Source: JBJYKD01 sp049310025 | GTDB taxonomy: Bacteria; Bacillota; Thermosediminibacteria; Thermosediminibacterales; Tepidanaerobacteraceae | Length of the DNA: 36,602 nt | Direction: 5' to 3' | Assembly (NCBI RefSeq): GCF_049310025.1 | Contig: NZ_JBJYKD010000030.1 | Span: forward strand, 1-36,602 | Shown here: piece by piece, positions 25,045 to 33,816 of the stretch | Layout of the letters: every line of letters begins with the position of its first letter | Numbering within the stretch: the first letter of the stretch is position 1 | Translations under genes and position numbers: made by a program | The notes under the pieces: generated by a model | Told to the model about the DNA's origin: nothing | The model's database searches: none | Seen by the model: only the letters and a program-made list of their open reading frames with translations

Positions 25045-25076
25045 TGAACAAAATATCAAATATGAACAAAATTTCA
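25045..25076 (+). promoter_or_regulatory. Tandem SorC/DeoR-like operators before the dehydrogenase operon
   Basis: TGAACAAAATATCA (25045-25058) and TGAACAAAATTTCA (25063-25076) differ at one base, and each is a TGAA-N6-TTCA type inverted repeat (TGAA-N6-ATCA in the first). They are 18 bases apart, on nearly the same helix face. The pattern resembles operators of SorC-family regulators such as B. subtilis DeoR. A SorC-family gene lies at the end of the same operon (30477). A TAGAAT at 25027-25032 is a possible -10 just upstream. Confidence 0.6.
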
Positions 25077-25110
25077 GCATGTGTTAACTTTATGACGGGG
25101 AGGAGAAAAG

Positions 25111-26463
25111 ATGGCTGCACCGGTAAAAATGCCCAAAGTCGGGCTGTCCGATGAAAGTTCAATCATAGTCCGGTGGCACAAGAAAAAAGGGGATTTTGTT
25201 AGGAAAGGAGACATCCTCTTCACCATTCAGACCGACAAAGCTGCGTTCGATGTGGAAGCAGAAGTTGATGGTACCGTTCTCGAGGTTTTTTATGGCGAGG
25301 GCGAAGAGGTTCCGGTCCTGACCACCGTCTGCGTTATCGGAAATCCGGGAGAAGATACAGGAGAATTTATGCCCGGTGATATGCAGAGAGCTGAAGAAGG
25401 CGTATCTGAAAAGAGCGTGCCCGCCCGGGATGAGGGAGGCATGGAAAGAAAAACTTCAGGGGAAAAAGATGAAGGCTACAAAAGCACTGAAGGCGATGAG
25501 GTTAAAGACCGCCTGAAGATCTCTCCTAGGGCGAAAAACCTGGCGGAAAGGGCAGGCGTGGATTGCCGGTATGCTACACCTACCGGGCCAGAGGGCAGGA
25601 TTATAGAAAGGGATATACAGGCCTTGATGGCAGGCGGTCCAGCATTTACCCCTGCGGCGGCGGAAGTCGGCGATAAGCTTTTACCTGCGGGAGTGGGTGG
25701 CAGAAATACTGCGGGGGATTTAGAAATAGCTCCGGCCGCCGCGGCCACCGGGGCCGGAGGATTCGAACAGGATTACGAGATCGTAAACCTGAGCTATACG
25801 AGGAAGATAATCGCGAAGAATATGTATACTTCCTTATCTTCTACGGCCCAGCTCACTCTGCACGTGTCCTTCGATGCCTCCGACATACTGGCCTTCAGGG
25901 AGAGAATAAAGGAAAACGGAGATAAGCTCGGCCTTGATGACATAACCCTCAACGACATAATTCTCTATGCGGTTTCCAGGACCCTCGTAAATCATAAAGA
26001 ATTGAATGCGCACCTGGTGGAAGACAGGATGCTGGTTTTTAAAAACGTTCACCTGGGGGTGGCGGTGGATACCGAAAGAGGTTTGATGGTGCCCACCGTG
26101 TTTAACGCCAACCTAAAATCCCTGAACGAGATATCCCGCGAAGTAAAAGAATTGGTCGAGCAGTGCCGGCGGGGCAGCATAAACCCGGATAAACTGAAGG
26201 GCGGAACTTTTACCGTAACCAATCTGGGCGGTCTGGGAGTGGAATCGTTCACTCCTATCCTTAACCCTCCCCAGACCGGGATTCTGGGGGTGTGTTCCGT
26301 AGTTTACAGAATTAAAAAGGTTGGCGGAGAAGATAAATGCTACCCGGCCATGGGCCTGTCGCTTACTTTCGATCACAGGGCTCTGGACGGGGCACCTGCC
26401 GCCAGATTCCTGAAGGAATTAAGGGATAACCTTGAGAATTTCAGCCTTCTGCTGGCAAGATAG
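25111..26463 (+). CDS. Dihydrolipoamide acyltransferase (E2) of a 2-oxoacid/acetoin dehydrogenase complex
   Basis: This 450-residue E2 has one lipoyl domain (about 1-78) with the lipoylated Lys43 in QTDKAAFDVEAE and an Asp/Glu/Lys-rich linker. A peripheral-subunit binding domain (about 133-172, ISPRAKNLAERAG) and an Ala/Gly-rich linker lead to the acyltransferase core ending in His422-Arg-Ala-Leu-Asp426-Gly427, the HxxxDG catalytic motif. It carries the acyl group from E1 to CoA. A single lipoyl domain is usual in acetoin and branched-chain types and in many bacterial pyruvate types, so it does not fix the substrate. GGGGAGGAG lies 8 bases before the ATG. It starts an operon E2-E3-E1-regulator under the SorC-like operators. 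Confidence 0.93.
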   Translation: MAAPVKMPKVGLSDESSIIVRWHKKKGDFVRKGDILFTIQTDKAAFDVEAEVDGTVLEVFYGEGEEVPVLTTVCVIGNPGEDTGEFMPGDMQRAEEGVSEKSVPARDEGGMERKTSGEKDEGYKSTEGDEVKDRLKISPRAKNLAERAGVDCRYATPTGPEGRIIERDIQALMAGGPAFTPAAAEVGDKLLPAGVGGRNTAGDLEIAPAAAATGAGGFEQDYEIVNLSYTRKIIAKNMYTSLSSTAQLTLHVSFDASDILAFRERIKENGDKLGLDDITLNDIILYAVSRTLVNHKELNAHLVEDRMLVFKNVHLGVAVDTERGLMVPTVFNANLKSLNEISREVKELVEQCRRGSINPDKLKGGTFTVTNLGGLGVESFTPILNPPQTGILGVCSVVYRIKKVGGEDKCYPAMGLSLTFDHRALDGAPAARFLKELRDNLENFSLLLAR

Positions 26464-26480
26464 GAGGGAGGTGTTAAATT

Positions 26481-27869
26481 ATGATATTTGACCTGATCGT
26501 ATTGGGCGGGGGGCCTGCGGGCTATACCGCGGCATCCAGAGCCGGTAAGGCGGGACTGAATACGCTGTTGATCGAAAAAAAACGGCTGGGCGGAGTATGC
26601 CTTAATGAAGGCTGCATACCGTCGAAGGTCTTGCTGTATTCCGCCAAGATCCGGGATTCGGTTAAATCCGGTGAAAAATACGGTGTATTATGCAAAGGGG
26701 TTGCACTGGACCACGGCATTGTCCTGGAAAGAAAGAATAGGGTGATAAAAACCCTGCTCTCGGGCGTCAGAACGATGCTGGCCAAAAGTAGTGTGACGGT
26801 GGTCGAGGGGTTCGGCCGCATCGAGGGTAAGTCAGGGGAAGGATACGTGGTTAAAGCGGGTGGCGAAACTTTTACGGGGAAAAGGCTATTAATCGCTACG
26901 GGTTCGGAACCGGTAATCCTTCCGGTATCCGGAATAAGAGAAGGGATTGAAAGAGGATACGTACTGACGACCAGCGAGATATTCGAATTAAAAGCCGTTC
27001 CGCAGTCGCTGGCGGTAATCGGCGCGGGAGCCGTGGGTCTGGAAATGGCTTCCTATTTCAGCTCCGCCGGCAGCAGGGTCACCGTTGTAGAAATGCTGGA
27101 CCGGATAGCTGCCGGTGCCGACGGTGAAATATCGAATATACTGCTGAAAAACTACAGGGGAAAAGGCGTGGACTTCAGGCTCGGTTCAAGAGTGATGCGG
27201 GTGGAAAATGGCGGTATGTACCTGGCTTCCGAGGGCCGGGAGAGTTTCGTGGAAGCCGAAAAGATTTTGCTTTCCACAGGCAGGAGACCGGTGGTGGAAG
27301 GACTTGGCCTGGAAAACATTGGGGTGGAGGTGGAAAAAGGCCGGATAAGAGTAGATGAAACAGGGCAGACAAATGTCCCCGGCGTGTATGCGGCGGGAGA
27401 TGTAAACGGGATTTCGATGCTGGCCCATACTGCGTACCGCGAGGCCGAAGTTTGCGTGAACAATATGCTGGGCAGAAAGGATATCATGAGGTACAACGCC
27501 ATCCCCAGCGTCATATACACCAATCCCGAAGTGGCATCCGTAGGCGAGACCGAGGAGTCCGCCCGTCACAAAGGGATTGATTGCGAAGTTGTCAAAGTAT
27601 CCATGCGCTATAGCGGCAGGTACGTGGCCGAGAATGAAGAAGGTGACGGCATTTGCAAAGTGCTGATCGACAAAAAATTTGAGAATATTATAGGTGTACA
27701 CATGATAGGCAACTACTCATCGGAAATAATTTACGGTGCCGCCCTTATGGTTGAGATGCAAATGCGGGTAAAAAATATTAGAGAACTGGTATTTCCGCAC
27801 CCGACGGTTTCGGAGATTATCAGGGAATCAGTTTTCGGCTTTGACTCCTCTGACCCGGCGGTGCGGTGA
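26481..27869 (+). CDS. lpdA: Dihydrolipoyl dehydrogenase (E3)
   Basis: The 462-residue flavoprotein has the FAD-binding GGGPAGYTAA near the N-terminus and the redox-active disulfide Cys40/Cys45 (GGVCLNEGCIPSK). It has the NAD-binding GAGAVGLEMA (about 176-185), a second FAD segment VYAAGDV (about 308-314), and the dimer-interface His440/Glu445 pair (HPTVSE). It reoxidises dihydrolipoamide and makes NADH. It lies between E2 and E1, 17 bases after E2, with GGAGGGAGG before its ATG. It has no N-terminal lipoyl domain of its own. Confidence 0.95.
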   Translation: MIFDLIVLGGGPAGYTAASRAGKAGLNTLLIEKKRLGGVCLNEGCIPSKVLLYSAKIRDSVKSGEKYGVLCKGVALDHGIVLERKNRVIKTLLSGVRTMLAKSSVTVVEGFGRIEGKSGEGYVVKAGGETFTGKRLLIATGSEPVILPVSGIREGIERGYVLTTSEIFELKAVPQSLAVIGAGAVGLEMASYFSSAGSRVTVVEMLDRIAAGADGEISNILLKNYRGKGVDFRLGSRVMRVENGGMYLASEGRESFVEAEKILLSTGRRPVVEGLGLENIGVEVEKGRIRVDETGQTNVPGVYAAGDVNGISMLAHTAYREAEVCVNNMLGRKDIMRYNAIPSVIYTNPEVASVGETEESARHKGIDCEVVKVSMRYSGRYVAENEEGDGICKVLIDKKFENIIGVHMIGNYSSEIIYGAALMVEMQMRVKNIRELVFPHPTVSEIIRESVFGFDSSDPAVR

Positions 27870-27910
27870 GCAACCAATGACCAATTAACATTTTGCGGGG
27901 AGGTTTTAAT

Positions 27911-30382
27911 ATGCCGAAGAATTTGTTCGTAGAGCCGGAAGAAGTGCGAAAAAGCGGATGGCTGAAATTAAAGGATATTCCCATGAACAGATACGATAAA
28001 CGCATAGAGGATGAAAAACAGAACTTCAAAAAAGATGATTTGCTCCGTATTTACAGGGACATGGCCATTATCAGAGAATTCGAGACAATGCTCTATATGC
28101 TGAGGACTGCCAACGAGTACGCGGGGATCCGTTACAATTACACCGGCCCTGCCCACCTGTCTATCGGCCAGGAAGCTGCGGCTGTAGGCCAGGCTTACAC
28201 CCTAGAAAAGGATGACTACATTTTCGGGTCCCACCGGAGCCACGGAGAAGTGATAGCCAAGGGACTTTCGGCCATTCAGAAGATGAACGATGGCGAGCTT
28301 CTGGCGGCAATGGAAAATTTCTTTGACGGCGCTATCCTTAAAGTCGTGGAAGGAAAACAGGAAAACAAAGGCGACGTAAAAGAGCTGGCCATTGACTTTT
28401 TCATATACGGCTTGATGGCCGAAATCTTCGGCCGTGAAAACGGATTTGCAAAAGGTCTTGGCAATTCAATGCACGTGTTTTTCACCCCCTTCGGGATCTA
28501 CCCGAATAACGCCATAGTAGGCGGGTCCGGCCCCATAGCCCTGGGTGCCGCTTTATATAAAAAAATTAATAAGAAAAAGGGCATCGTCGTGTGCAATCTG
28601 GGGGATGGCGCCCTTGGGTGCGGTCCTGTTTGGGAATCCATGAACATGGCAGCCATGGATCAGTTTAAACTGCTATGGGAAGAGAGTTACAGGGGAGGGC
28701 TGCCGATCATCTTCAATTTCTTTAACAATCACTACGGCATGGGCGGTCAGACATGCGGAGAAACCATGGGGTACGGTATCCTGGCCCGGGTAGGGGCGGG
28801 AATAAACCCCGAGCAGATGCACGCTGAACGAATCGACGGTTACAATCCTCTGGCGGTAATCGACGCATTTAAGAGAAAGAAAAAGATTCTGGAGGAAAAG
28901 AACGGGCCGGTTTTAGTTGATACGGTCACCTACAGGCTGACGGGCCATTCGCCGTCCGACGCGGAGACTTACAGGACGAAGGAAGAGCTCCAGGCGTGGA
29001 AGGAATACGATCCGCTGGAAACATATAAAAAAGATCTGATAAGTGCCGGAATTGCTTCGGAAGAGGAAGTTGCAGCCATTCGGCAGGGCGCCGGTATGTT
29101 AATAGAAAGAATATACAGGCTCGCCGTCGATGAAAACGCGTCTCCCCGCATAGATCTGGAAAAAGAACCGAATTTCATCGGTAAATTGATGTTTTCGAAT
29201 CAAAGAGTTGAGAAGATGGAAGAAAGGCAGTGCGAGGTACTGATACCGAAGGAAGAAAACCCCAGGGTTAAGCAGATAAAGTCAAAGATCAGAGTAGGGA
29301 TGGTGGACGGCAAGCCCGTGCCGAAGGTGAAGGTCTATCAGCTGCGGGATGCCATCTTTGAAGCGATCATCGATAAATTTTACTCTGACCCGACTTTGAT
29401 CGCCTATGGTGAAGACAACCGCGACTGGGGCGGAGCCTTCGGTGTATACAGGGGCCTGACGGAGTCGCTGCCCTATCACAGGTTTTTCAATGCTCCCATT
29501 TCCGAAGCGGCCATTGTGGGGTCTGCGGTGGGCTACGCCATGTGCGGCGGGCGCGTCATAGTGGAGCTGATGTACTGCGATTTCATGGGCAGGGCCGGAG
29601 ACGAATTATTCAACCAGCTGGCCAAATGGCAGGCCATGAGCGCCGGCGTGCTAAAGATGCCCGTTGTGCTCAGGGTGTCGGTGGGTGCCAAATACGGGGC
29701 GCAACACTCTCAGGATTGGTCGTCGCTTTGCGCTCATATACCCGGACTAAAAGTGGTATTTCCGGCCACTCCTTATGATGCAAAAGGCCTGATGAACAGC
29801 GCTCTCATGGGCACCGATCCGGTGATTTTCTTTGAAAGCCAGAAGATTTACGACATCGGCGAGATGTTCCGGCCGGAGGGCGTCCCGGAAGGCTATTACG
29901 AAGTGCCCATCGGAGAGCCTGATATAAAAAGGAAGGGAAGGGACGTAACTATATTGACGGTGGGTGCGGCACTCTATACCGCCATGGAAGCCGCGAAAAC
30001 CCTTGAAACAAGATACGGCCTTTCGGCAGAGGTGATTGATGCACGATCCTTAGTACCGTTCAATTACGAAAAAGTTATTGAATCCGTGAAAAAAACAGGT
30101 AAAATTGTACTGGTAAGCGAGGCCTGCACTCGAGGGTCGTTTTTGAACGATTTCGCCCGGAATATTGCAGAACTTGCCTTTGATTACCTGGACGCTCCGC
30201 CCGTGGTGGTGGGGGCTAAGAACTGGATCACTCCCGCTTTTGAACTGGAGAAATACTTCTTCCCGCAGCCGGGGTGGATCGTCGACGCCATTCACGAAAA
30301 GATAATGCCCTTGCCCGGTCACGTGCCGGCAGCCAATTTTACAAAAAACGAACAGATAAGGCTGGCGAAGCTGGGCATATAG
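27911..30382 (+). CDS. Fused alpha-beta thiamine-diphosphate dehydrogenase E1 (acetoin/2-oxoacid type)
   Basis: The 823-residue protein fuses E1-alpha (about 45-430) and E1-beta (about 490-810). The alpha half has the thiamine-diphosphate motif GDGALGCGP followed by NFFNNHYGMGG. The beta half has APISEAAIVGSAVGYAM, GAQHSQDW and HIPGLKVVFPATPYDAKGLM, all standard E1-beta blocks. Between AKGLSAI and RENGFAKGLGNSMHVF the alpha half contains an insertion of roughly 45-50 residues compared with ordinary E1-alpha, and HGE replaces the usual HGH nearby. Both may reshape the active-site entrance. E1 decarboxylates a 2-oxoacid or cleaves an acyloin and hands the acyl group to E2. ATG 27911 follows GGGGAGG, so TTG 27893 is unlikely. 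The substrate is unresolved; see the findings for a proposal. Confidence 0.9.
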   Translation: MPKNLFVEPEEVRKSGWLKLKDIPMNRYDKRIEDEKQNFKKDDLLRIYRDMAIIREFETMLYMLRTANEYAGIRYNYTGPAHLSIGQEAAAVGQAYTLEKDDYIFGSHRSHGEVIAKGLSAIQKMNDGELLAAMENFFDGAILKVVEGKQENKGDVKELAIDFFIYGLMAEIFGRENGFAKGLGNSMHVFFTPFGIYPNNAIVGGSGPIALGAALYKKINKKKGIVVCNLGDGALGCGPVWESMNMAAMDQFKLLWEESYRGGLPIIFNFFNNHYGMGGQTCGETMGYGILARVGAGINPEQMHAERIDGYNPLAVIDAFKRKKKILEEKNGPVLVDTVTYRLTGHSPSDAETYRTKEELQAWKEYDPLETYKKDLISAGIASEEEVAAIRQGAGMLIERIYRLAVDENASPRIDLEKEPNFIGKLMFSNQRVEKMEERQCEVLIPKEENPRVKQIKSKIRVGMVDGKPVPKVKVYQLRDAIFEAIIDKFYSDPTLIAYGEDNRDWGGAFGVYRGLTESLPYHRFFNAPISEAAIVGSAVGYAMCGGRVIVELMYCDFMGRAGDELFNQLAKWQAMSAGVLKMPVVLRVSVGAKYGAQHSQDWSSLCAHIPGLKVVFPATPYDAKGLMNSALMGTDPVIFFESQKIYDIGEMFRPEGVPEGYYEVPIGEPDIKRKGRDVTILTVGAALYTAMEAAKTLETRYGLSAEVIDARSLVPFNYEKVIESVKKTGKIVLVSEACTRGSFLNDFARNIAELAFDYLDAPPVVVGAKNWITPAFELEKYFFPQPGWIVDAIHEKIMPLPGHVPAANFTKNEQIRLAKLGI

Positions 30383-30476
30383 GCCCAATGAGGCTCAACC
30401 GCTTTTAGATGAGTTGGAAAAGGGCGAGTGGGGCAGGCTGATATTTTGAGAAAGACGAAAAATTCAGGAGGAGTCT

Positions 30477-31427
30477 ATGACAGGCTACGATATAGAACTT
30501 ATAATAAAAGTCGCCGAAATGTATTATCTGCAGGATATGCCCCAGCGGGATATAGCCCGGCGGCTGAACCTTTCGAGGCCTAAAGTAAGCCGCCTGTTGA
30601 AAGCAGCGAGAGAACTCAACATAATAGAAATAAAAATAAACTATCCGGATACCCGGCGGTCAAGTTTGGAAACGATTTTCGAAGAGAGATTCAATCTTAA
30701 AGAAGCTGTAATAGTAAAAAGCGCTTTGGGGAGCTATGAGAGGACTTTAGGCGAAGTAACAGGGGCCGCGGCCAGGTATTTAAAAAGAGCAGTGAAGGAC
30801 GGTATGTCGGTCGGGGTAGCGTGGGGGAAAACCCTGAAGGCGGTAATCGACGCATTGAAAATCGACGGCCCGAAATACAACGTCCGGGTAATACAGCTGA
30901 TAGGCAGCCTGGGCCAGAGTTCCACCGGCCCCACCGAGGTTGCCAGAAAGTTGGCGGAAGCCTTTGGGGGGAGTTATTATCTCCTCCCGGCTCCCGCTAT
31001 CGTCAACACTTCCGAAATAAAGAAGGCCATAATGGATGAGGCCGCGATACAGGAAATCATAAATATGGCAAAAGCCGCCGACGTCGCCCTGGTCGGTATA
31101 GGTAACATCGACGAAAACTCGAGTTTTTTTACTGCCGGTTATTTGAAAAAAGAAGACCTGGCGTATTTGAGAGAGCGAAAAGCTGTAGGGGACATATGCG
31201 CCCATTTTTACGACATTGAAGGCGGAATATGCCGGGATATCGAAGACCGGGCGATCACGATTAGTTTTGAGGAATTCAAGTCGATTCCTCTGGTTGTGGC
31301 CGTCGCCACCGGCCCGGAAAAAATCCCCGCCGTTCTGGGCGCATTGAGAAGCGGTGCCGTAGACGTGCTGATTACCGATGAACAGACGGCTTCCGGCGTA
31401 TTAAAGCTTGCCGGAAGCGAATGTTGA
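30477..31427 (+). CDS. SorC/DeoR-family sugar-binding transcriptional regulator
   Basis: The 316-residue protein has an N-terminal helix-turn-helix (about 17-45, QRDIARRLNLSRPKVSRLLKAA) and a C-terminal sugar-phosphate binding domain (about 55-312) with GVAWGKTLKAV and the late block VAVATGPEKIPAVLGALRSG. SorC members bind phosphorylated sugars, for example deoxyribose 5-phosphate (B. subtilis DeoR) or fructose 1,6-bisphosphate (CggR). That suits control by a sugar phosphate made by the neighbouring glycyl radical enzymes. Its likely sites are the tandem TGAACAAAAT operators at 25045-25076. AGGAGGAG lies about 7 bases before the ATG. It is the last gene before a terminator. Confidence 0.93.
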   Translation: MTGYDIELIIKVAEMYYLQDMPQRDIARRLNLSRPKVSRLLKAARELNIIEIKINYPDTRRSSLETIFEERFNLKEAVIVKSALGSYERTLGEVTGAAARYLKRAVKDGMSVGVAWGKTLKAVIDALKIDGPKYNVRVIQLIGSLGQSSTGPTEVARKLAEAFGGSYYLLPAPAIVNTSEIKKAIMDEAAIQEIINMAKAADVALVGIGNIDENSSFFTAGYLKKEDLAYLRERKAVGDICAHFYDIEGGICRDIEDRAITISFEEFKSIPLVVAVATGPEKIPAVLGALRSGAVDVLITDEQTASGVLKLAGSEC

Positions 31428-31485
31428 ATGGGGCAAAGAAAAATGTAACGCGCCTGGGGAAACGGTTAAATGGTATGATTATAAT

Positions 31486-31511
31486 GCTCCTACCTTTGAG
31501 TAGGAGCTTTT
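31486..31511 (+). terminator. Intrinsic terminator after the SorC gene
   Basis: GCTCCTAC (31486-31493) pairs with GTAGGAGC (31500-31507), followed by four T residues. The loop and flanks nearly repeat the terminator at 17451-17480, with one base pair changed on both sides. Confidence 0.85.
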
Positions 31512-31555
31512 ATAGTCCCCCAAAAATATCAAATATTTTGTTGTAATTAAATTAA

Positions 31556-31564
31556 TGATATAAT
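31556..31564 (+). promoter_or_regulatory. Extended -10 promoter for the second PRD-regulator operon
   Basis: TGATATAAT (TG 31556-31557, TATAAT 31559-31564) is an exact copy of the extended -10 before the PucR gene. Transcription would start near 31571, about 77 bases before the regulator ATG. Confidence 0.5.
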
Positions 31565-31589
31565 GTTGCCACAATAGGGATGAAATATA

Positions 31590-31602
31590 TTGAACTTTTC
31601 AA
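31590..31602 (+). promoter_or_regulatory. Inverted repeat TTGAA-N3-TTCAA in the leader
   Basis: TTGAACTTTTCAA is a 5-bp inverted repeat with a 3-base centre, about 20 bases downstream of the predicted transcription start and 46 bases before the regulator ATG. It could be an operator; its half-sites resemble those of SorC-type sites. Confidence 0.35.
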
Positions 31603-31647
31603 AACAATCAAAACAGCATACAATATAATTAACGGGGTGAAATCTCC

Positions 31648-33792
31648 ATGGATGAGAGGTGCGCGCAGCTTCTCCTGAAAATAATTTCAGCGGACAGGCC
31701 CGTAAAAATTGCCGAAATGGCCGGCGCCTTTAATGTTTCGCCAAGGACAATACGCTATGATCTGGATAAGATAGATGACTTTTTAAAGGACAATAATTTG
31801 CCACAATTGATCAGAAAACCCAACCTGGGAGTGCAATTTGTTGAATCATTGGAATTCAAAAACAGGGTCCTGTCTCTGCTGGAAGGAGTCAACAGCTACA
31901 ATTATGTGCTTACCCCGCGGGAAAGGGAAAAAGTTATACTGAGCGAGCTTTTCAGGGCCAAAAGCTATACCACCATCGAACACCTGGCCGACCTGCTTTC
32001 CGTCAGCCGGGGTACCGTTATAAATGACTTAAAAAGAGTAAAAAAGTGGCTTTCCACACAAAATCTTAAACTTAAATCCTCCCCCCGGCACGGCATTAAA
32101 ATCCAGGGAAATGAATTGGATTTACGCCGCGCCGTCGTAACGCTTCTTTCGGAGAATATAGAAATAGAAAAAGCCCTGGACATTTTGAAAGCTCCCGTTC
32201 GCAGGCGTATAAATGTGGCAATGGATGAACAGGTGAAAAAACTGTTCGAAGACCTGGACGTGGGGCTTATAGAAAGCGCTGTCCGGATGGCGGAAGAACA
32301 GCTGGAGACCGTCTTTTCCGACGGGGCGTATTCGGGTCTGGTGATTCATCTCGCGCTTGCCATTAAGAGGATACAGCTGGGCAAGGACATTACAATGCCA
32401 GGCGACGAGCTGGCGGGGCTGAAGCTGACCAAAGAATTTGCGGTGGCGTCAAGTATTGCCAAAAATTTGGAACAAAATTTTGGCGTGAAGATTCCGCTTG
32501 CGGAAATAGGATATATAACCATTCACCTTCTCGGCGGGAAGGTAACGGCCACCAACGCCTTCATGAAAGAAGACTGGGCGAAATTGCAGGTTTTAACGGC
32601 ACAGATCATACAGGATATTCAGAGAAAAATAGGTGCCGATTTTTCCTCGGATGACGAGCTTTACAGGGGTTTAATGGAACATCTGGGCCCCACAATATAC
32701 CGCTTAAAACACGGCCTGCCTTTAAATAACCCGATTTTAGAGGAAATAAAAAGCAATTACCCGGATATTTTCGAAGCCGTCAAAAACGGTCTGACGTCAG
32801 TGGAGAGTTTTGTGAGATGCAAGGTTCCAGACGAAGAAGTGGGATATATCGCCGTCCATTTTGGCGCGGCTCTGGAGAGAGCAAAATCGGCAAACAGGAG
32901 GGTATACAGAGTCCTGGTGGTGTGCGGTACCGGAGTAGGGACGGCCAAACTTTTATCATCGCGAATAAAAGCCGAATTTAAAAACATCGAGATAATTGGA
33001 ACCATTGCAAGCCGTCAGGTGGAGAGTGTTGCCTTAAAAGATGATGTGGACCTTATAATTTCAACTGTTCCTACTAATGTAGGAAAGTTACCGGAGATTG
33101 TGGTTAATCCGCTTTTGCCCGAAGCCGATGTGCTAAAGATAAGCCATTATTTGAGCACTCACAATCCCAAAAATTCGTGCATCGCTGAAAGACGTAAACC
33201 TTTAATCGAGGACATGATAGGAATTATAGAAAAACACTGCATCATAAAATCCAGGATAGGATTAATTGAAGACCTTGCAAGATATCTAAATCTGCCGTGT
33301 TATGAAAGTTCGAAGGGAGTTGTCCAGCCGGTGTTAAAAGATTTGCTGACAGAAAAGACCATTAAGTTAAATGTGGAAGCAAAAGATTGGGAAGAAGCCG
33401 TAAGGATTGGAGGTGAGATATTAGTTGAAAACGGTTTTGTGGAGCCCCGCTATGTCGACGCCATGGTCAGGACGGTCAGGGAAATGGGGCCCTACATCGT
33501 CATTGCCCCGGGCATAGCCATGCCCCACGCCCGCCCGGAAGACGGAGTCAAACAGGTCTGCATGAGTTTGATAACCCTGAAAAAGCCTGTGGAGTTTGGA
33601 AATATGGACAATGACCCAGTTGAGACGGTAATTTGTTTGGGAGCGGTAGATAACTCTACACATTTAAAAGCGCTTTCGGATTTAATGAATTTATTAAACG
33701 ATGATATAAAACTTAATAGTATAAGAAAATCAAAAGAAATGCGGAATGTTTTAGATACAATTCAAATATTAGGTGAACACAAGGCTTTATGA
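31648..33792 (+). CDS. Second PRD-containing PTS-controlled transcriptional regulator
   Basis: The 714-residue protein has the same order as the regulator at 17794. It has two HTH domains (about 3-58 with SPRTIRYDL, and 92-152 with SRGTVINDL), PRD1 (His234, His293) and PRD2 (His345, His404). An EIIB domain has Cys426 in VVCGTGVGTAK, and a C-terminal EIIA (about 565-710) has His627 in IAPGIAMPHARPEDG. The EIIA block GPYIVIAPGIAMPHARPE is of the ascorbate (SgaA/UlaC) type, in keeping with the SgaB-like EIIB at 36244. Unlike the first operon, no separate EIIA is visible, so this domain might supply phosphate itself, or an EIIA may lie beyond the window. GC content drops near its 3' end. Confidence 0.92.
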   Translation: MDERCAQLLLKIISADRPVKIAEMAGAFNVSPRTIRYDLDKIDDFLKDNNLPQLIRKPNLGVQFVESLEFKNRVLSLLEGVNSYNYVLTPREREKVILSELFRAKSYTTIEHLADLLSVSRGTVINDLKRVKKWLSTQNLKLKSSPRHGIKIQGNELDLRRAVVTLLSENIEIEKALDILKAPVRRRINVAMDEQVKKLFEDLDVGLIESAVRMAEEQLETVFSDGAYSGLVIHLALAIKRIQLGKDITMPGDELAGLKLTKEFAVASSIAKNLEQNFGVKIPLAEIGYITIHLLGGKVTATNAFMKEDWAKLQVLTAQIIQDIQRKIGADFSSDDELYRGLMEHLGPTIYRLKHGLPLNNPILEEIKSNYPDIFEAVKNGLTSVESFVRCKVPDEEVGYIAVHFGAALERAKSANRRVYRVLVVCGTGVGTAKLLSSRIKAEFKNIEIIGTIASRQVESVALKDDVDLIISTVPTNVGKLPEIVVNPLLPEADVLKISHYLSTHNPKNSCIAERRKPLIEDMIGIIEKHCIIKSRIGLIEDLARYLNLPCYESSKGVVQPVLKDLLTEKTIKLNVEAKDWEEAVRIGGEILVENGFVEPRYVDAMVRTVREMGPYIVIAPGIAMPHARPEDGVKQVCMSLITLKKPVEFGNMDNDPVETVICLGAVDNSTHLKALSDLMNLLNDDIKLNSIRKSKEMRNVLDTIQILGEHKAL

Positions 33793-33816
33793 CTTTTTAA
33801 AAACGGGGTGGTTCTA

